The position numbers were made by a program, and so were the translations under genes. Of a DNA stretch of 64,000 nucleotides, positions 8,852-20,509 are shown piece after piece. This stretch comes from Liriodendron chinense (taxonomy: Eukaryota; Streptophyta; Magnoliopsida; Magnoliales; Magnoliaceae): the NCBI GenBank assembly GCA_003013855.2, contig ML058372.1, positions 1 to 64,000 of the forward strand, written 5' to 3'. How positions within the stretch are numbered: the first letter of the stretch is position 1; every line of letters starts with the position of its first letter. The notes under the pieces are model-generated. The model saw only the letters and a program-made list of their open reading frames with translations, made no database searches and was not told where the DNA came from.

Positions 8852-10064
8852 TGGAGATCCATTTCCCTGCTTTCCTAGGATAGATTAGTTTAGATTAGGA
8901 TTTCTTGTCTTTGCTTATGATTAGGTATGAATAAACTCGCTCTTTAATAATTCTCTCAGGTACTCTCTCACTCACTCCTCTTTTTGTTGCTCTCATATTA
9001 TGTTACATTGCATATTTTTCAACATTGAGGACAATGTCGAATTTAGGTTGGGGGGTGGGAATTCCTGCGGAATTTTATTGAGAATGTTGTTAAATTTTTA
9101 GCTTTATGTTACTTAAAAAAAAAAAAAAAAAAATCCTATGAATTTATGTGATTTTGAAATAATTTGAATAGTAGAATGAAAAGGCATCCAGTAATGAGAA
9201 TATTAAAGCCTAGAGTTTTAGTTGCTTTAGTAAATTTCAAAATTGAGTTCTTTCCATTAATCTTCTGTTAGAAAATGATAAACATTGATTGAGTCATGAA
9301 TTTTCACAAATTCACATCTAGCTTGCATTGCCAGGATTTGAGTTTGATACTATAATGTTGACTTGATGATTGTTGAGAGTGATAGACACCAAACCTGAAG
9401 ATCCTTGTCTACTTTGGTTAAAAAAAAAAAATGAAAAAAAGGAATATTCACAGTAATTTGGGGCAAGGATTTTCATTCATTGTCGTTACCATTACAAAAC
9501 ATTACCATAGTACGAAGTGAGCCTGTTGGAGTCTTCGGCTATCGGTTTTTGGTTTAAAAAAAAAAGAAGAAAAAAAAAGAAGAGAGAAATCAAAAGCTGG
9601 AAAATGTTGAAAAAAAAAAATAAAAATAGTAGCAAGGTTCGGAATCAGTGACTTAGTTGATCCGACCATTCTCTTCAATCATCAGTGTCAACATGAAAGT
9701 AGAAGACTGAACCCCTAGTTGTGTTAAGGCTAGACCTCACCGTGCACCATGGAACTCAATGTTTAGAATGCTTCTATTGAATTATTAATGCTTTGAACTC
9801 AACTAAGTTGTTTACTAAGTGACTAGAATCTAGATTTTTATATTCTCAAAACTATATGCCTTGGAAACTCTACTGTTTAGATAACTTGAAGGATCACATA
9901 AATACATTGAATCTTTTCTTCCTTTATCTTTGTTTTAAGAGAAGTCTCGAAATAGTTTCGATTGGTGAAAACTGTCGAGGATAAGATTGATTGCAGTATT
10001 TTGAAAAATCCTTAGATGATTTTCGCATGTTTTGCTCGAGACTAGCAAAATGCTGGTTGGGGGG
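8852..10064 (+). other. Noncoding 3' part of A internal region, copy 2
   Basis: It repeats 2625-3834: poly-A run, internal hairpin with G-tract at 9022-9055, terminal hairpin at 10030-10050 and GGTTGGGGGG just before LTR A3. I see no gene. Confidence 0.8.
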
Positions 10065-11863
10065 TGTGATGAGTACCTAATATTGTATAATTAACCCTGG
10101 TTGTTAAGAGCATTATCATTGTTTTTCCGGTTAATTATCTCTCATTAGGTTAATTTTCTGTCTTCAGGTGTTCAGGAGAGGTTAGGCAAGATCTAAGCCA
10201 ATCAGGGCGTTTAAAGGTTCAAAAGCAATCAAGATCAAGCACGAAGGAAATCAGACTACGGAGATCAGAGAATAGACCATACTCTATAGTAGATCTGAAG
10301 TTTAAGAAGACCACGTCAGGATAATGTAATTTGGAGATCTAGGTGATGGTCAGGATTGCACATTCATGCAAGTATGGAGGTATGCATGTGAGACCAGCCA
10401 CATGTCCAGTTCCTATCATGGAACTCGGCCAGTTGCATCATGACCAGCAAATGGACCATCTCTCACCATCCATCAAGTGCGATCAGCACACGTGTGCAAG
10501 AGCAGTCCATCCATGCCATAGCTGGACATCTTTTATCTCAACTGTCCATTTCAAATCCAGATGGTGGACCACATTCCCCAGCACGTGTGGAAGCAGGCTT
10601 CAACCATGCAGCAGCAATCACCAGCCATCCACTCATCCAGTTGCTGGATGAACCGTCCAGACATGGTGGGGATCACATCAGCAGCCGTCTCCCATCAACG
10701 ATTCAGCTTCATTCTCCATCCAAGCAGTGGGCCACTTTTTCCAGCGTGTCTGATCAGCGATGTGGACCCCACATTCCCCATCCAGCAGATAATCAAGGAT
10801 GTTCCACATTAATCTCACACGTCAACTGCATCTAGGACCATTCACCATCGTCAACAATGAACGGCCGATTCTCATCACCGTCCCACAGTTCAGCTGATTG
10901 GTTGCCCAGCAGATCAACATCTAACCATCCATCAGGATCTGACGTTCATACAGCAGATGGCTTTCACAGCCATCACATAATACAACCAGCATGTAGACCA
11001 TCCAGCTAGTGTCCAGATCCATCTTCCACCGGCCATGGATCCAGCAGATCTCCACTCAACAGCAGCCGTCCAAGCAACAGAGCATCAGCACCATCCAGCC
11101 GCTGGACGTCCCTATTCCAGCCATCCATTCATCCAGTTGCTGGATGAACCGTCCAGCAAGGTGGACTCCATTTCCAGCCGTCCAAGGCCAACAACGTCCC
11201 CCTCTCACCAGCTCACACGTGCAGGGCTGGATGATCAGCAACAATCAACCTTAGCCGTCCATCCAGTAGAAGCTGCAACACGTGCAGCATCAACCATCCG
11301 TCCAAACAGCTGATCGTACCAGCCGTCCATCCTCCAATCTCCAGCGTCAGGTGGGACCCACATCACGTCCAGCAGTGGACGTCCAACCAGCAGCTTTGAT
11401 GGACCCCACCTTCATCTGACGTACAAGAGATGGACGTCATCAACTCCATCCTTCCAGCCGTCCATCCTCCAATCATCCAATCAGCATCTGGACCGTCCAC
11501 TCCCTCCAATCATCAGCCGTCCATCCATTTCCAACGGTGGACGTCATCATCATCAGGTGGTCCCCATCCACACGTGCAGCCAACCTCAGCCGTCCACAGC
11601 AGCCAAGCATCCATCAGCGTACAATCTTCATCAAGGTGTCCATGATCATCACAGTCCACCAAAGCTGGAGATCTCCAGCACCGTCCATGAGCAAGCAGCC
11701 ATGGAACTTCACCTTGCACGTGCAGCTGAATCACCTCACGTCCAGTCCATCTTCAGCTCCATCACGCCCAGCAGTTGAAGCCACCTCACCAGCTGTCCAT
11801 CACACAACAAGGTGGACCCCATCAAAAGGCAGCAGCTCTTCTCCACCATGGCTGCAAGAGAGG

Positions 11864-11915
<52 letters not shown>

Positions 11916-13284
11916 ACACATGTGTAAGGCATGGAATGCCACCTCATCATCCAAGCCTCACTCCAAGCCCAAACCTAAAAGAAAAGTTGCTTTAGGCTTG
12001 GAGTGACACCTAGGCTTGGAGTACTTTTCTTGCCACATGTCCATCCAAGCCTAACTCCAAGCCCAAACCTAAAAGCAAAGTTTGCTTTGGCCACTCCAAG
12101 CCTAACTCCATTCCCAAACCTAAAGAAACTTTTGGTGTGCCACCTAGGATTGGGAGGAGGCTTGGAAGCTCCTCATAAGGCTATAAAAGGAGGCCTCTCC
12201 TCCTCATTTGAATCATCCCTCAATCCCTCAAATCCCATCCAAGAGTTCTCTCTTCTTTAGTCTTCTCTTCTTTCTTTTGTAGTGTAAAGTAGTGTAGTTT
12301 TTTTTCTTTGTAGAGAATTTAGTCTTCCATTGTAGCATGGTTGGCTAAACCTCTAGCTAAGGCTAGGGGTGAAGCCTTTGAAGAAATTTGCAAGCTTTGG
12401 TTCTTTTGGTTCAACATTGTGTGGTGTAAATGTGGGAGTTCTCTTTGGTTGATTGGTTTGGTTATCCACCTCGGCGGACGCTATTGTTGTGCAAGCCCCT
12501 TGATCCATCGTCGACTCCGGGCACGTTGGATGCTTGGGATCCCTTGCACACCAATTAGCTAGTTCATGATCGATAAAGTCCCTTGATCCATCGTCGACTC
12601 CGGGCACGTTGGATGCTTTGGATTCCCTACGGTCATTGAGCTAGTGCAGGTAAAGTCATCGATCTGTAAAATCCCTTGATCCATTGTAGACTCCGGGCAC
12701 ATTGGATGCTTTGGATTCCCTGCGATCGATAGACGAGATCTTAACGGTTGGATCGGTCAATCAAAGCCTCGTATCTTATAAGTATGCATTTGATCGTATG
12801 AATTGTGATCTTATCGGTTGACTTGTTGGCAAAGTTGTTGATCTGTACAATTCCTTGATCCATTGTCGACTCCGGGCACAGTGGATGCTTGGAATTCCCT
12901 GCGATCAACTAACGAGTGCTTCATGGTCAAATCAATCGGTTCAGATCACCATCTTTTATGAAATATGCAAATGTTTTAACTGTTTTATCTTCCGATTGGA
13001 ATGAATCTTTATTCAATTCCAGTTGAGTTATAGTTGGACCAATAAATCAAATCTTGTGAATGAATCAAAGGTGGATCCCTGATACCTTAGCCCCTTTTCT
13101 ATCTTTGTCCTTCACCACACACAACTTGCTCCACTCACGTGGATAAACCAAATTTCATCTCACTCACCTAAACTAATTCCTTTAAGTGTTCTTAACCCCA
13201 ATCCCTGTGGATCGACCTCGGTCTTACCGAGTATTTTACTACTTCGCTACCTGCACTTGGGTGTGCAATCTTCGGATTGTAGCA
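10065..13284 (+). repeat. LTR A3, complete (3220 bp)
   Basis: Same length and ends as LTR A2, with about ten visible differences, such as a 1-nt T-run change near 12300 and substitutions near 12636, 12733 and 12770-12779. TATA box at 12182-12189, R hairpin 12350-12369, CT tract 11866-11911. It is followed directly by C-type LTR sequence, not by a PBS, so it is the right end of the array. Confidence 0.92.
12182..12189 (+). promoter_or_regulatory. TATA box of LTR A3
   Basis: TATAAAAG in the same context as 5953-5960. Confidence 0.75.
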
Positions 13285-13437
13285 GTAATCCTCCCAAACA
13301 TCCATGAGTCATCATAAGACTAAGAAAAACTACTTAAAAACTTGTATAAACTTCAAACCATAGTTCATAATCATGAATTCCATACTTAAAACCAACTAGC
13401 TACGAATTGAAACATCTTGGATCTACTACAAGCTTCA

Positions 13438-13459
13438 CCTCTTAACCCTAGCTAAGAGG
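13438..13459 (-). other. R-region hairpin of C-type fragment
   Basis: On the minus strand CCTCTTAGC-TAGG-GTTAAGAGG, nine pairs with one G-U. It lies 167 nt from the TATA box. Confidence 0.6.
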
Positions 13460-13618
13460 TTTAGCTGCTCATGATCCAAGGAAACATGAAACAACTGAAA
13501 AATTCATAAAAACAGCAAAAACAAACTCCAAGGAGTTGTGGAACTCCAAAATTCAGTTCCGCCGCCTCTAAGCTTGCTTCAGCCCTTCTTAGATGCCCTA
13601 GGAACAATCCCTGGTGTC

Positions 13619-13626
13619 CTTTTATA
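13619..13626 (-). promoter_or_regulatory. TATA box of C-type fragment
   Basis: TATAAAAG on the minus strand, about 100 nt downstream of the GACCGGTC cluster. Confidence 0.65.
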
Positions 13627-13729
13627 GTAGGGAGGCTCCACAACTTCAGAAAGATCGAGAATCTGCGTAAGAGTTATGCAGTGCGCAAAGAAAATCGGTG
13701 CCAAAGATAGAAACTTTCGAAATTATGCA

Positions 13730-13925
13730 TGGCCGACCGGTCTGGACCGGTCGGACTGGGCTGGCCGACCGGTCACGACCGGTCTGGCCTCTTCAGTAGC
13801 ACTCCAGCAAGCATGGCCGACCGGTCAAGACCGGTCGGGATTGTTCAGATGCACTCCAGTGTGCATAGCTAACCGGTCAAGACCGGTCTGGCTGTCTTGG
13901 CTGACCGGTCAAGACCGGTCGGTCT
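13730..13925. repeat. GACCGGTC dimer cluster (five dimers)
   Basis: Each dimer is two ACCGGT palindromes whose starts are 10 bp apart, for example GACCGGTCAAGACCGGTC. Spacers between dimers vary. It lies upstream of the TATA box in the U3. Confidence 0.85.
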
Positions 13926-14181
13926 CTTTTTCTTCTTGTTTTCTTCCTTTCTTTCTTCTCTTTTCTTCTTTCCTTGCTTCTTTCTTTGCTTCCTTCTTCC
14001 TTCGGCCCTCCTTGGGTCTTCATCCAAGGTTCTAAATCAGCTCTTTTCATGATCAATTAGGCGGAGTTCACTCTTAAACCTGTAATCACAAAACATGCAT
14101 TAGATTTGTCTATAAACCATGCAAACCTCGCACAATGAGTGATGAATTGGGGTTAGAATATGCACAATTAAGAGCTCAACA

Positions 14182-16410
14182 TTCACCCCATCATCTTCCA
14201 TCAACACGTGCCAGCATGGCTGGTCAACAATCCAAATTCCAATTTCCACCATGTATGGACATCTCCACACTCTTGGACGTGTAGAATCAATGGCGGATGT
14301 CACCATCTTCATCAACGGTCAGGAGCATCCCCACGTACACAGAGGCTGAACGATTCTAGCCCTCATAGCACCATCCAGCGTCCATCTTCAAGCCACGCCA
14401 ACACCATACGTTGGCAGCCAAGGTGCCTCAGGACTTTCACCGTCCTCATCATCACCATCCATCCAGATCAAGTGGACCCCACCTTCAATAGCAACATCTG
14501 AACGGCCCACTTATCCATGGAGATCATCTCAGCCGTCCATCTCCAACTGAATCAGAACAGCAGGTGGCCCTCATCATATGATGGGCGGTGCAACAAGGAG
14601 ATCCCATCTCCATTTCCAGCAACAGCAAGTGGGCCGTTCAGACCGTCCAGGCCACCATTCACTCCACACAACCATCGTCCAGCATGTGTGCAACTCCAAG
14701 CAGTCCATCCACTCCAGCTTCCTGCAGATGAGGACCTCTGCACGTCCATGAAGAAGCTGTTAAGTCCAGCATCCGTTCAGGCAGTGGCCTCCACAGCTGA
14801 GCTCAGCCCTCCAATCAACCATTGATCCCGCAGCAACCATCATCCACCATAGTCAGAGCAACGATGGAGGAGCTTCTCTCCATCCCAACGTCTAAAAGCA
14901 GCTGATGGAGACCCCATCTCCACCCTTGCTCGTACAAGCTCAAGGGAGCTCTTCTCCCCCACACATTTGCAAGCAAGAGAGGAGCTCTCTCTCTCTCTCT
15001 CTCTAGCTCTCTTCCCAACACATGTGTAAGGCTTGGAATGCCACCTCATCATCCAAGCCTCACTCCATTCCCAAACCTCCAAAAAAATCTGCTTTGGGTT
15101 TGGAGTGCCACCTAGGGTTGGAGTACTTTTCTTGCCACATGTCCATCCAAGCCTAACTCCAAGCCCGAACCTAAAAGAAAAGTTTGCTTTGGGCACTCCA
15201 AGCCTAACTCCATTCCCGAACCTAAATAAAAATCTACTTTGGGTTTGGAGTGCCACCTAGGATTGGGAGGAGGCTTGGGAGCCTCTCAAAATTCTATAAA
15301 AGGAGGCAATCCCTTCTCATTCTCATCATCCCATCCCTCAAATCCAATCCCATTCTCTACAACTCCTCTCTTCTCTTCTTTAGTTTTCTTTCTTTCTTTC
15401 ATTTGTAGTGTAGAGTAGTGTAAAATTTTCTTTCTTAGTGAGTTTTAGTCTTCCATTGTAGCATGGTTGGCTAAACCTCTAGCTAAGGCTAGGGGTGAAG
15501 CCTTTGAAGAAATTTGCAAGCTTTGGTTCTTTTGGGTTCAACATTGTGTGGTGTAAATATTGGAGTTCTCTTTGGTTGATTGGTTTGGTTATCCGCCTGG
15601 GCAGATGCTATTGTTGTGCAAGCCCCTTGATCCATCGTCGACTCCGGGCATGTTGGATGCTTGGGATCCCTTGCACTCCAATTAGCTAGTTCATGATCGA
15701 TAAAGTCCCTTAATCCATCGTCGACTCCGGGCACGTTGGATGCTTTGGATTCCCTACGGTCATCGAGCTAGTGCAGGTAAAGTCATCGATCTGTAAAATC
15801 CCTTGATCAATTATAGACTTCAAGCACATTGGATGCTTTGGATTCCCTGCGATCGATAGACGAGATCTTAACGGTTGGATCGGTCAATCAAAGCCTCCTA
15901 TCTTGTAAGTATGCATTTGATCGTATGAATTGTGATCTTATCGGTTGACTTGTTGGCAAAGTTGTTGATCTGTACAATTCCTTAATCCATTGTCGACTCC
16001 GGGCACAATGGATGCTTGGAATTCCCTGCGATCAACTAACGAGTGCTTCATGGTCAAATCAATCGGTTCAGATCACCATCTTTTATGAAATATGCAGTGG
16101 TTTAACTATTTCATCTTCCGATTGGAATGAATCTTTATTTGATTCCAGTCGAGTTATAATTGGACCAATGAATCAAATCTTGTGAATGAATCAAAGGTGG
16201 ATCCCTGATGCCTTAGCCCCTTTTCTATTTTTGTCTTTCACCACACACAACTTGCTCCACTCTCGTGGATAAACCAGATTTCATATCACTCACCTAAACT
16301 AATTTCTCTAAGTGTTCTTAACCCCAATCCCTATGGATCGACCTCGGTCTTACCGAGTATTTTACTACTTCGCTCCCTGCACTTAGGTGTGCAATCTTCG
16401 GATTGTAGCA
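14182..16410 (+). repeat. LTR A4, older partial A LTR
   Basis: Diverged from A2/A3 but collinear with their 3' two-thirds: CCATCC/CCGTCC-rich U3, short CT tract (14985-15004), AAGCC repeats, TATA box (15295-15302), R hairpin (15476-15495), four 45-bp repeats and the TAGCA end at 16410. Its 5' part is missing at the C-type fragment. No PBS follows; B-family internal sequence starts at 16411. Confidence 0.85.
15295..15302 (+). promoter_or_regulatory. TATA box of LTR A4
   Basis: TATAAAAG in the conserved position, 181 nt before the R hairpin. Confidence 0.65.
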
Positions 16411-16566
16411 CCCTTCTTTTTGTTCTTTTTTTTTTCTAGATTAAGGTAGTTCCAACTCTTTAAAATCTCATTATGGCTGATTGGAAGTGTGGTGCTTATG
16501 CATACCTTTTGGAAGCTGAGATGTCAGACCATGGAATTGAAACTCTTTATGATTGGAACCATTATA
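16411..16566 (+). mobile_element. B-family internal remnant, left part (B1)
   Basis: Matches B internal sequence from about 24575: the leader ending in CCCTTCTTTTTG and the ORF start, here ATGGCTGATTGG instead of ATGTATGATTGG. Its own LTR, PBS and first ~200 nt of leader are absent. It is interrupted at TTATA by the copia element and resumes at 22468. Confidence 0.75.
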
Positions 16567-18516
16567 TGAAATTGCGTCGGGTAGTCTAACACGACACCCT
16601 ATGCATACACGTGCGAAAGCTTAAAGAGCAACTAGAATTATGGCTAAACCTATAGGAGGGGGTGATTAGGACCTTTTTAAAACTCTTTTCGCCTACTTAA
16701 ACAATTCAACAAATTAAACTATGTAAGTGATTAACACTTCGGCTTCCAAGCCTAAGTGGGTCCAATCAAGAGACTAGCAAATGATATGTGCAATCAGCAA
16801 CCTAGTTTAAACAACTCATGTGGACTAGAGAGGATGGATCAAGAAATGCTCAAGTCAACATGAGGTAGTGAAAGTACATCATGTGAGTGTGGATGTGCCT
16901 ATCAAGAGCCTAGCATGCATTCCTAACTAAGCATTCATAATTAACCTATTTAAATACAATGCATAAAGAGAAATGTGCTCAAGAACAATCACAAACACAA
17001 GGATGTATAGTGGTTCGACTACTTGTCAACTCCACTCCTGGTTCAAGTGCTCAACCCCTTTGAGCACACCGGCATTCACTGGGGAGTTTAAATCTGGTTC
17101 CTCCCAACTAAGGTGTTTTAATTCGGATCCACCCAACCGGGGAGTTTACAGGTTCCTCCCAACCTACACGTTTACACCCGTGTTGGTGGCTCCCCCGTGG
17201 AGACTCTGCTTAGGCCAACTAATGTGCCAAGGAACAGCTGACGTCCCTAGATTTTATGCCCAACTAATAGGCCAAGGATCGGCTACCGACCGTAGGTCGA
17301 GTTTGTCAAACAAACTCTACACTCAACTCCCATAGGGAATTGAGTGGATGGACTGCTAACAAGACAACCTTACTTGTCGGATTGAGCCCCTTTGTAGCGC
17401 CGCTTTGGGTTGCTTCTTCCTGCTCTCCCGTGCTTGAATCAGCTCCCCTTGTGCTCCCCCGATCTTTGACGCCTCCGCTTTGTCAAGGCTTCAGCTCCAA
17501 GATCAGCTACCTTGCATGTGATGCTCCATTGGAGATGCCCAAGGTGCTAGGGAATGGTGAATCCTCTACAAATGGTAGGAAATGGGTTTCATAGAGGAAT
17601 ACACCTATTTGGACTCCTAGGTAGTGTTTAGACAAGGGATTTAACTATCATCAAGGTGTCTAAACCCTAGGAATCAAGAGGAAACAAGTCCATTCTCAAG
17701 ATGCCATTGAATGACCCAAGCTTGTGATGAAAACACAAGGAGAATGACTTGCTTTGGTTTGGAATAGAGCCTCTAATGATCTCTAGCAATGGTGGCTTCT
17801 ATCTCCTCAAAATTCCCTCTCTTAGCTAAAAAATGAACCCCCATCTTTAAATAGATTTTCTTCCAATGGTCAAAAAATGGGCAGATTCGCGCATCTCCGA
17901 TTGATCAGAAGAAGGTCCGATTGATCGGAGACCAGTCCGATTGATCGGAGACATGTCCGATTGATCGAAATTTAGTTCAGAGAATTCTCTGGAGGATTTT
18001 TCGATTGATTGGAACATTGTCCGATTGATGGGACTGACCCCTTCCGATGGATCGGAAGACTGTTCGATTGATCGGAAATATGTCCAGTGGGTTTTTAAGG
18101 TTGCTGGAACAATTTTTGATTGATCGGAGCTTCTGTCTGATTGATCGAAGTCCTATCGGAGCCATCGTCAGATTGATCGGAGATCAATCGAAAACTGCTG
18201 TTTGAGCTGTTTTGATTACAACAGCTTCCACCTCTTTAATTAGTCTGACTTATCATGTTTTTCATGGAGTTCTAAGACTAATAATGATGACTAAAGGTAT
18301 ACCTAGTTGGTCCAAGTCATCTAAGAGGTTATGGGTTAGGTTTTGGTCAAGGCAAGGCACACCAAGGCATCACTTTTACCTGTTTCTTCTTCCTTGATAC
18401 AACAGGACCACTTGAGTCTTCGGTCTTCGTTCTTCACTAAGCTCAACCGACACTAGATTCACCGACGTAATTGACAAACAAGGTGCACTAGTATGCCACA
18501 GAAAAGTGCACTAACA
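16567..18516 (-). repeat. Copia LTR D1 (3' LTR in element orientation)
   Basis: On the minus strand it runs from TGTTAGTGCAC to ...TTTCA. It differs from D2 by a few percent by eye. It carries about eleven CCGATTGATCGG-like palindromes at 17896-18191 and a TATA-like TATTTAAAG at 17844-17853, minus strand, downstream of them. Confidence 0.9.
17896..18191. repeat. CCGAT-TG-ATCGG cluster in copia LTR D1
   Basis: About eleven copies of CGATTGATCGGA or one-base variants, some reversed (GATCAATCG), spaced 15-40 bp. The matching cluster in D2 lies around 21838-22133. Similar clusters fill the U3 of B and C2 LTRs. Confidence 0.85.
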
Positions 18517-18531
18517 ATCTCCCCCTTTGTC
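18517..18531 (-). other. Polypurine tract of copia D
   Basis: On the minus strand GACAAAGGGGGAGAT abuts the 3' LTR, the classical copia PPT position and composition. Confidence 0.85.
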
Positions 18532-19334
18532 AATTACTTACAAAAACCTAACCTACCAAAACAAAATACATGTACAAGAGATTACATTGATAATAAATTA
18601 AATACAGGACTCTTGACATGACTAAACTAAGCTGCTCCTCTTTAGTTTGCTCCCCCATAACCTGTCAATCCCTGTATCACAAAACATAGCAAACTAGTTT
18701 TGGTGGGAGTTGATCTTTCTCCCCCTTTTTGTTAGCAATTGACAAACTATTCTCTCCCCCTTAATGATATATCAATAAGGTTAAGGTAAGAGTAGATAGT
18801 ATGTCGCAGTTATAACTATAAACACATGCTAACTAGAGAGAGTATAGGGTGCATGATCATATAAAACATGGAGCATGCTAAGGAACATGATTAACAAGAA
18901 AATATAACTATCTAAGCATGGTTAATCATGCTTAATTGGTCAAGGATATACATTTGCAATAAAAGCACAAAGGGCTTATAGCCCAATCAACCAACCTCCC
19001 CTATTGGTATATCAAGACCAATACTAAGCAAAGATTAGCATACAATGAAGCATAAAACTCAAGATGATTAGCTAATCTAAGCATGATGATAATCTAGCAA
19101 GCAAGTGTATCAAATAAAAGCAAGGCTAAATTATCAAAATTTGGGCTAATGAGGCTTGAATCCTCTGATTTGCCCATACACACAGAAATGAGGCTGAAAT
19201 CCTCAGATTTTCCTATTTAAGCATTTCTAGCTACCCTCACTAACTATGTTTAGTTTGAAATGCCTAAGGGTAACTAATTTCCTCAACACCCTCATAAAAT
19301 GTAACATAAGGTGAGGGGTTGGGAACTCCTACTC
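18532..19334 (-). other. Copia D internal, 3' noncoding
   Basis: About 800 nt of AT-rich DNA between the end of gag and the PPT. I found no protease, integrase, reverse transcriptase or RNase H motif in any frame. Confidence 0.65.
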
Positions 19335-20435
19335 CTAGAAGGGATAGCGGTCGGGATCCCGTCTTAAATAAGCAGGAAGAGAGGCAGTGGTGAAAGCCGG
19401 GAGAGCTAGATCTTTATGTTGGCTCTCATCACTAGCAGAGTCACCAGATTTGGATTCGGACTCCTCCGTTTCATCCCAAGTGGTAGCCATTGCCTTTTTA
19501 CCTTTCGGTTTAGGCCCCTCCGGACATTCCAGGGTGATATGGCCACGACGACCGCAACCGTAACAACGGACGAATGAAGGTTTGGATGATTTTCCTTTAT
19601 GTTTTTCACCCTTCTTGTCCTTCTTGTCACGGCTATTCCCTCTATCAAATTTGAGGAATCTCTTGAATTTTTTGTTCAATTTTTCTTCCTCATCATCCTC
19701 ATCATTACTATCTTCCTCCGACTCACTCTTAATTTTCTTATGTTTGTGAGAGGACTTTAGAGCGATATTTTTCTTTCTAGAGGGGGCCTTAAAGTGTAGT
19801 TCATGAGTTTGTAGGGAACCTATGAGTTCTTCTACTTTCATGTTATCTATGTCTCTACACTCCTCTAAGGCTACTATCTTAGGGTCAAATCTCTTCAAGA
19901 GGGACCTAAGTATTTTTCTACAAATCATTCCTTCCGGAACCCGATCACCCAAGACAAATATGGAGTTACAAATATCTAACAATTTAGTATAAAACTCCAT
20001 GAAGGTTTCAGTCTCTTCCATCCTAATGTTTTCGAATTTGGTGGTTAAGAGCTGAAGCTTTGAGCGTCTTACTATGCTAGTTCCCTCGTGGGTAACCTCA
20101 AGTATATCCCATGCTTCTTTTGTAGTTGCGCATGTGAGAATGCGCTGAAATTCATCCGGGGAAACCGCACAGCAAATCGCATTGAGAGCTTTGACATTTG
20201 CCATGTATTGAGCTCTCTCTATGTCATCCCATTTTGAATCATCTTTGGCAATGACAATGTATTTCCCATCAACCTCCACTTGCTCGGTGGGCAAGGTATA
20301 TCCAGTTTGTGTGCTAAGTCACACCGGACGGTCCATGGATTGGAGAAAAATTCTCATTCTAGCCTTCCAATAAGCATAGTTGGACCCGTCAAAGAAAGGT
20401 GGACGGTTGGTGGTACTCCCATCTCGGTTAGACAT
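19335..20435 (-). pseudogene. gag: Copia Gag pseudogene (UBN2/gag-polypeptide type)
   Basis: The natural start is the ATG at 20435 (MSNRDGS...FFDGSNYAYWK), the typical copia Gag opening. A TGA at codon 39 (20321-20319), at a place where a tryptophan codon would fit, interrupts it; reading then continues open from 20294 to the end. The body has the UBN2-type helical capsid region, an acidic and lysine-rich linker, and one zinc knuckle CYGCGRRGHITLEC (C-x2-C-x4-H-x4-C) near residue 290 of the full frame. Gag would form the particle and bind RNA in the cytoplasm. It ends shortly after the knuckle with no fusion to protease. A shorter product from the downstream ATG at 20294 would lack the N-terminus. 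Confidence 0.85.
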
Positions 20436-20495
20436 GATGTTAGTGCTCCGGTACCGGATCTTACTCTAGACGGTTACGTCCTTGAAGAGCAACCC

Positions 20496-20507
20496 GCTCC
20501 GATACCA
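20496..20507 (-). other. Primer-binding site of copia D (tRNA-iMet)
   Basis: On the minus strand TGGTATCGGAGC, one base from the usual complement of initiator tRNA-Met, 2 nt after the LTR end. Confidence 0.9.
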
Positions 20508-20509
20508 AT

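Larger units (their letters stand above)
1..13284 (+). mobile_element. Family A tandem retrotransposon array (LTR-int-LTR-int-LTR)
   Basis: Three LTRs of one family alternate with two near-identical internal regions of about 3.0 kb. Corresponding points are 6227-6230 bp apart: the PBS lies at 834 and 7061, the ORF start at 1041 and 7268, and LTR starts at 3835 and 10065. Each internal region begins with a tRNA-Asp PBS and ends in a G-rich tract. No reverse transcriptase or integrase is present, so the family is non-autonomous. Such arrays are known to arise by unequal recombination between LTRs. The left end is outside the window. The 3' flank after 13284 begins GTAAT, the expected target duplication. 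Confidence 0.9.
13285..14181 (-). repeat. C-type LTR fragment interrupted by the A array
   Basis: Read on the minus strand it starts TGTTGAGCTC at 14181 and is related to G1 (29089) and C2 (47641). It contains five GACCGGTC dimers (about 13730-13925), a TATA box (13619-13626) and the R hairpin (13438-13459), then stops at the end of LTR A3. The missing U5 half is expected left of the window, on the other side of the A array. Confidence 0.8.

Noticed and set aside
13676..14035. 119-codon ORF across the GACCGGTC cluster of the C-type fragment
   Set aside because: It translates the palindromes and a T-rich tract; the frame is not preserved in G1, G2 or F.
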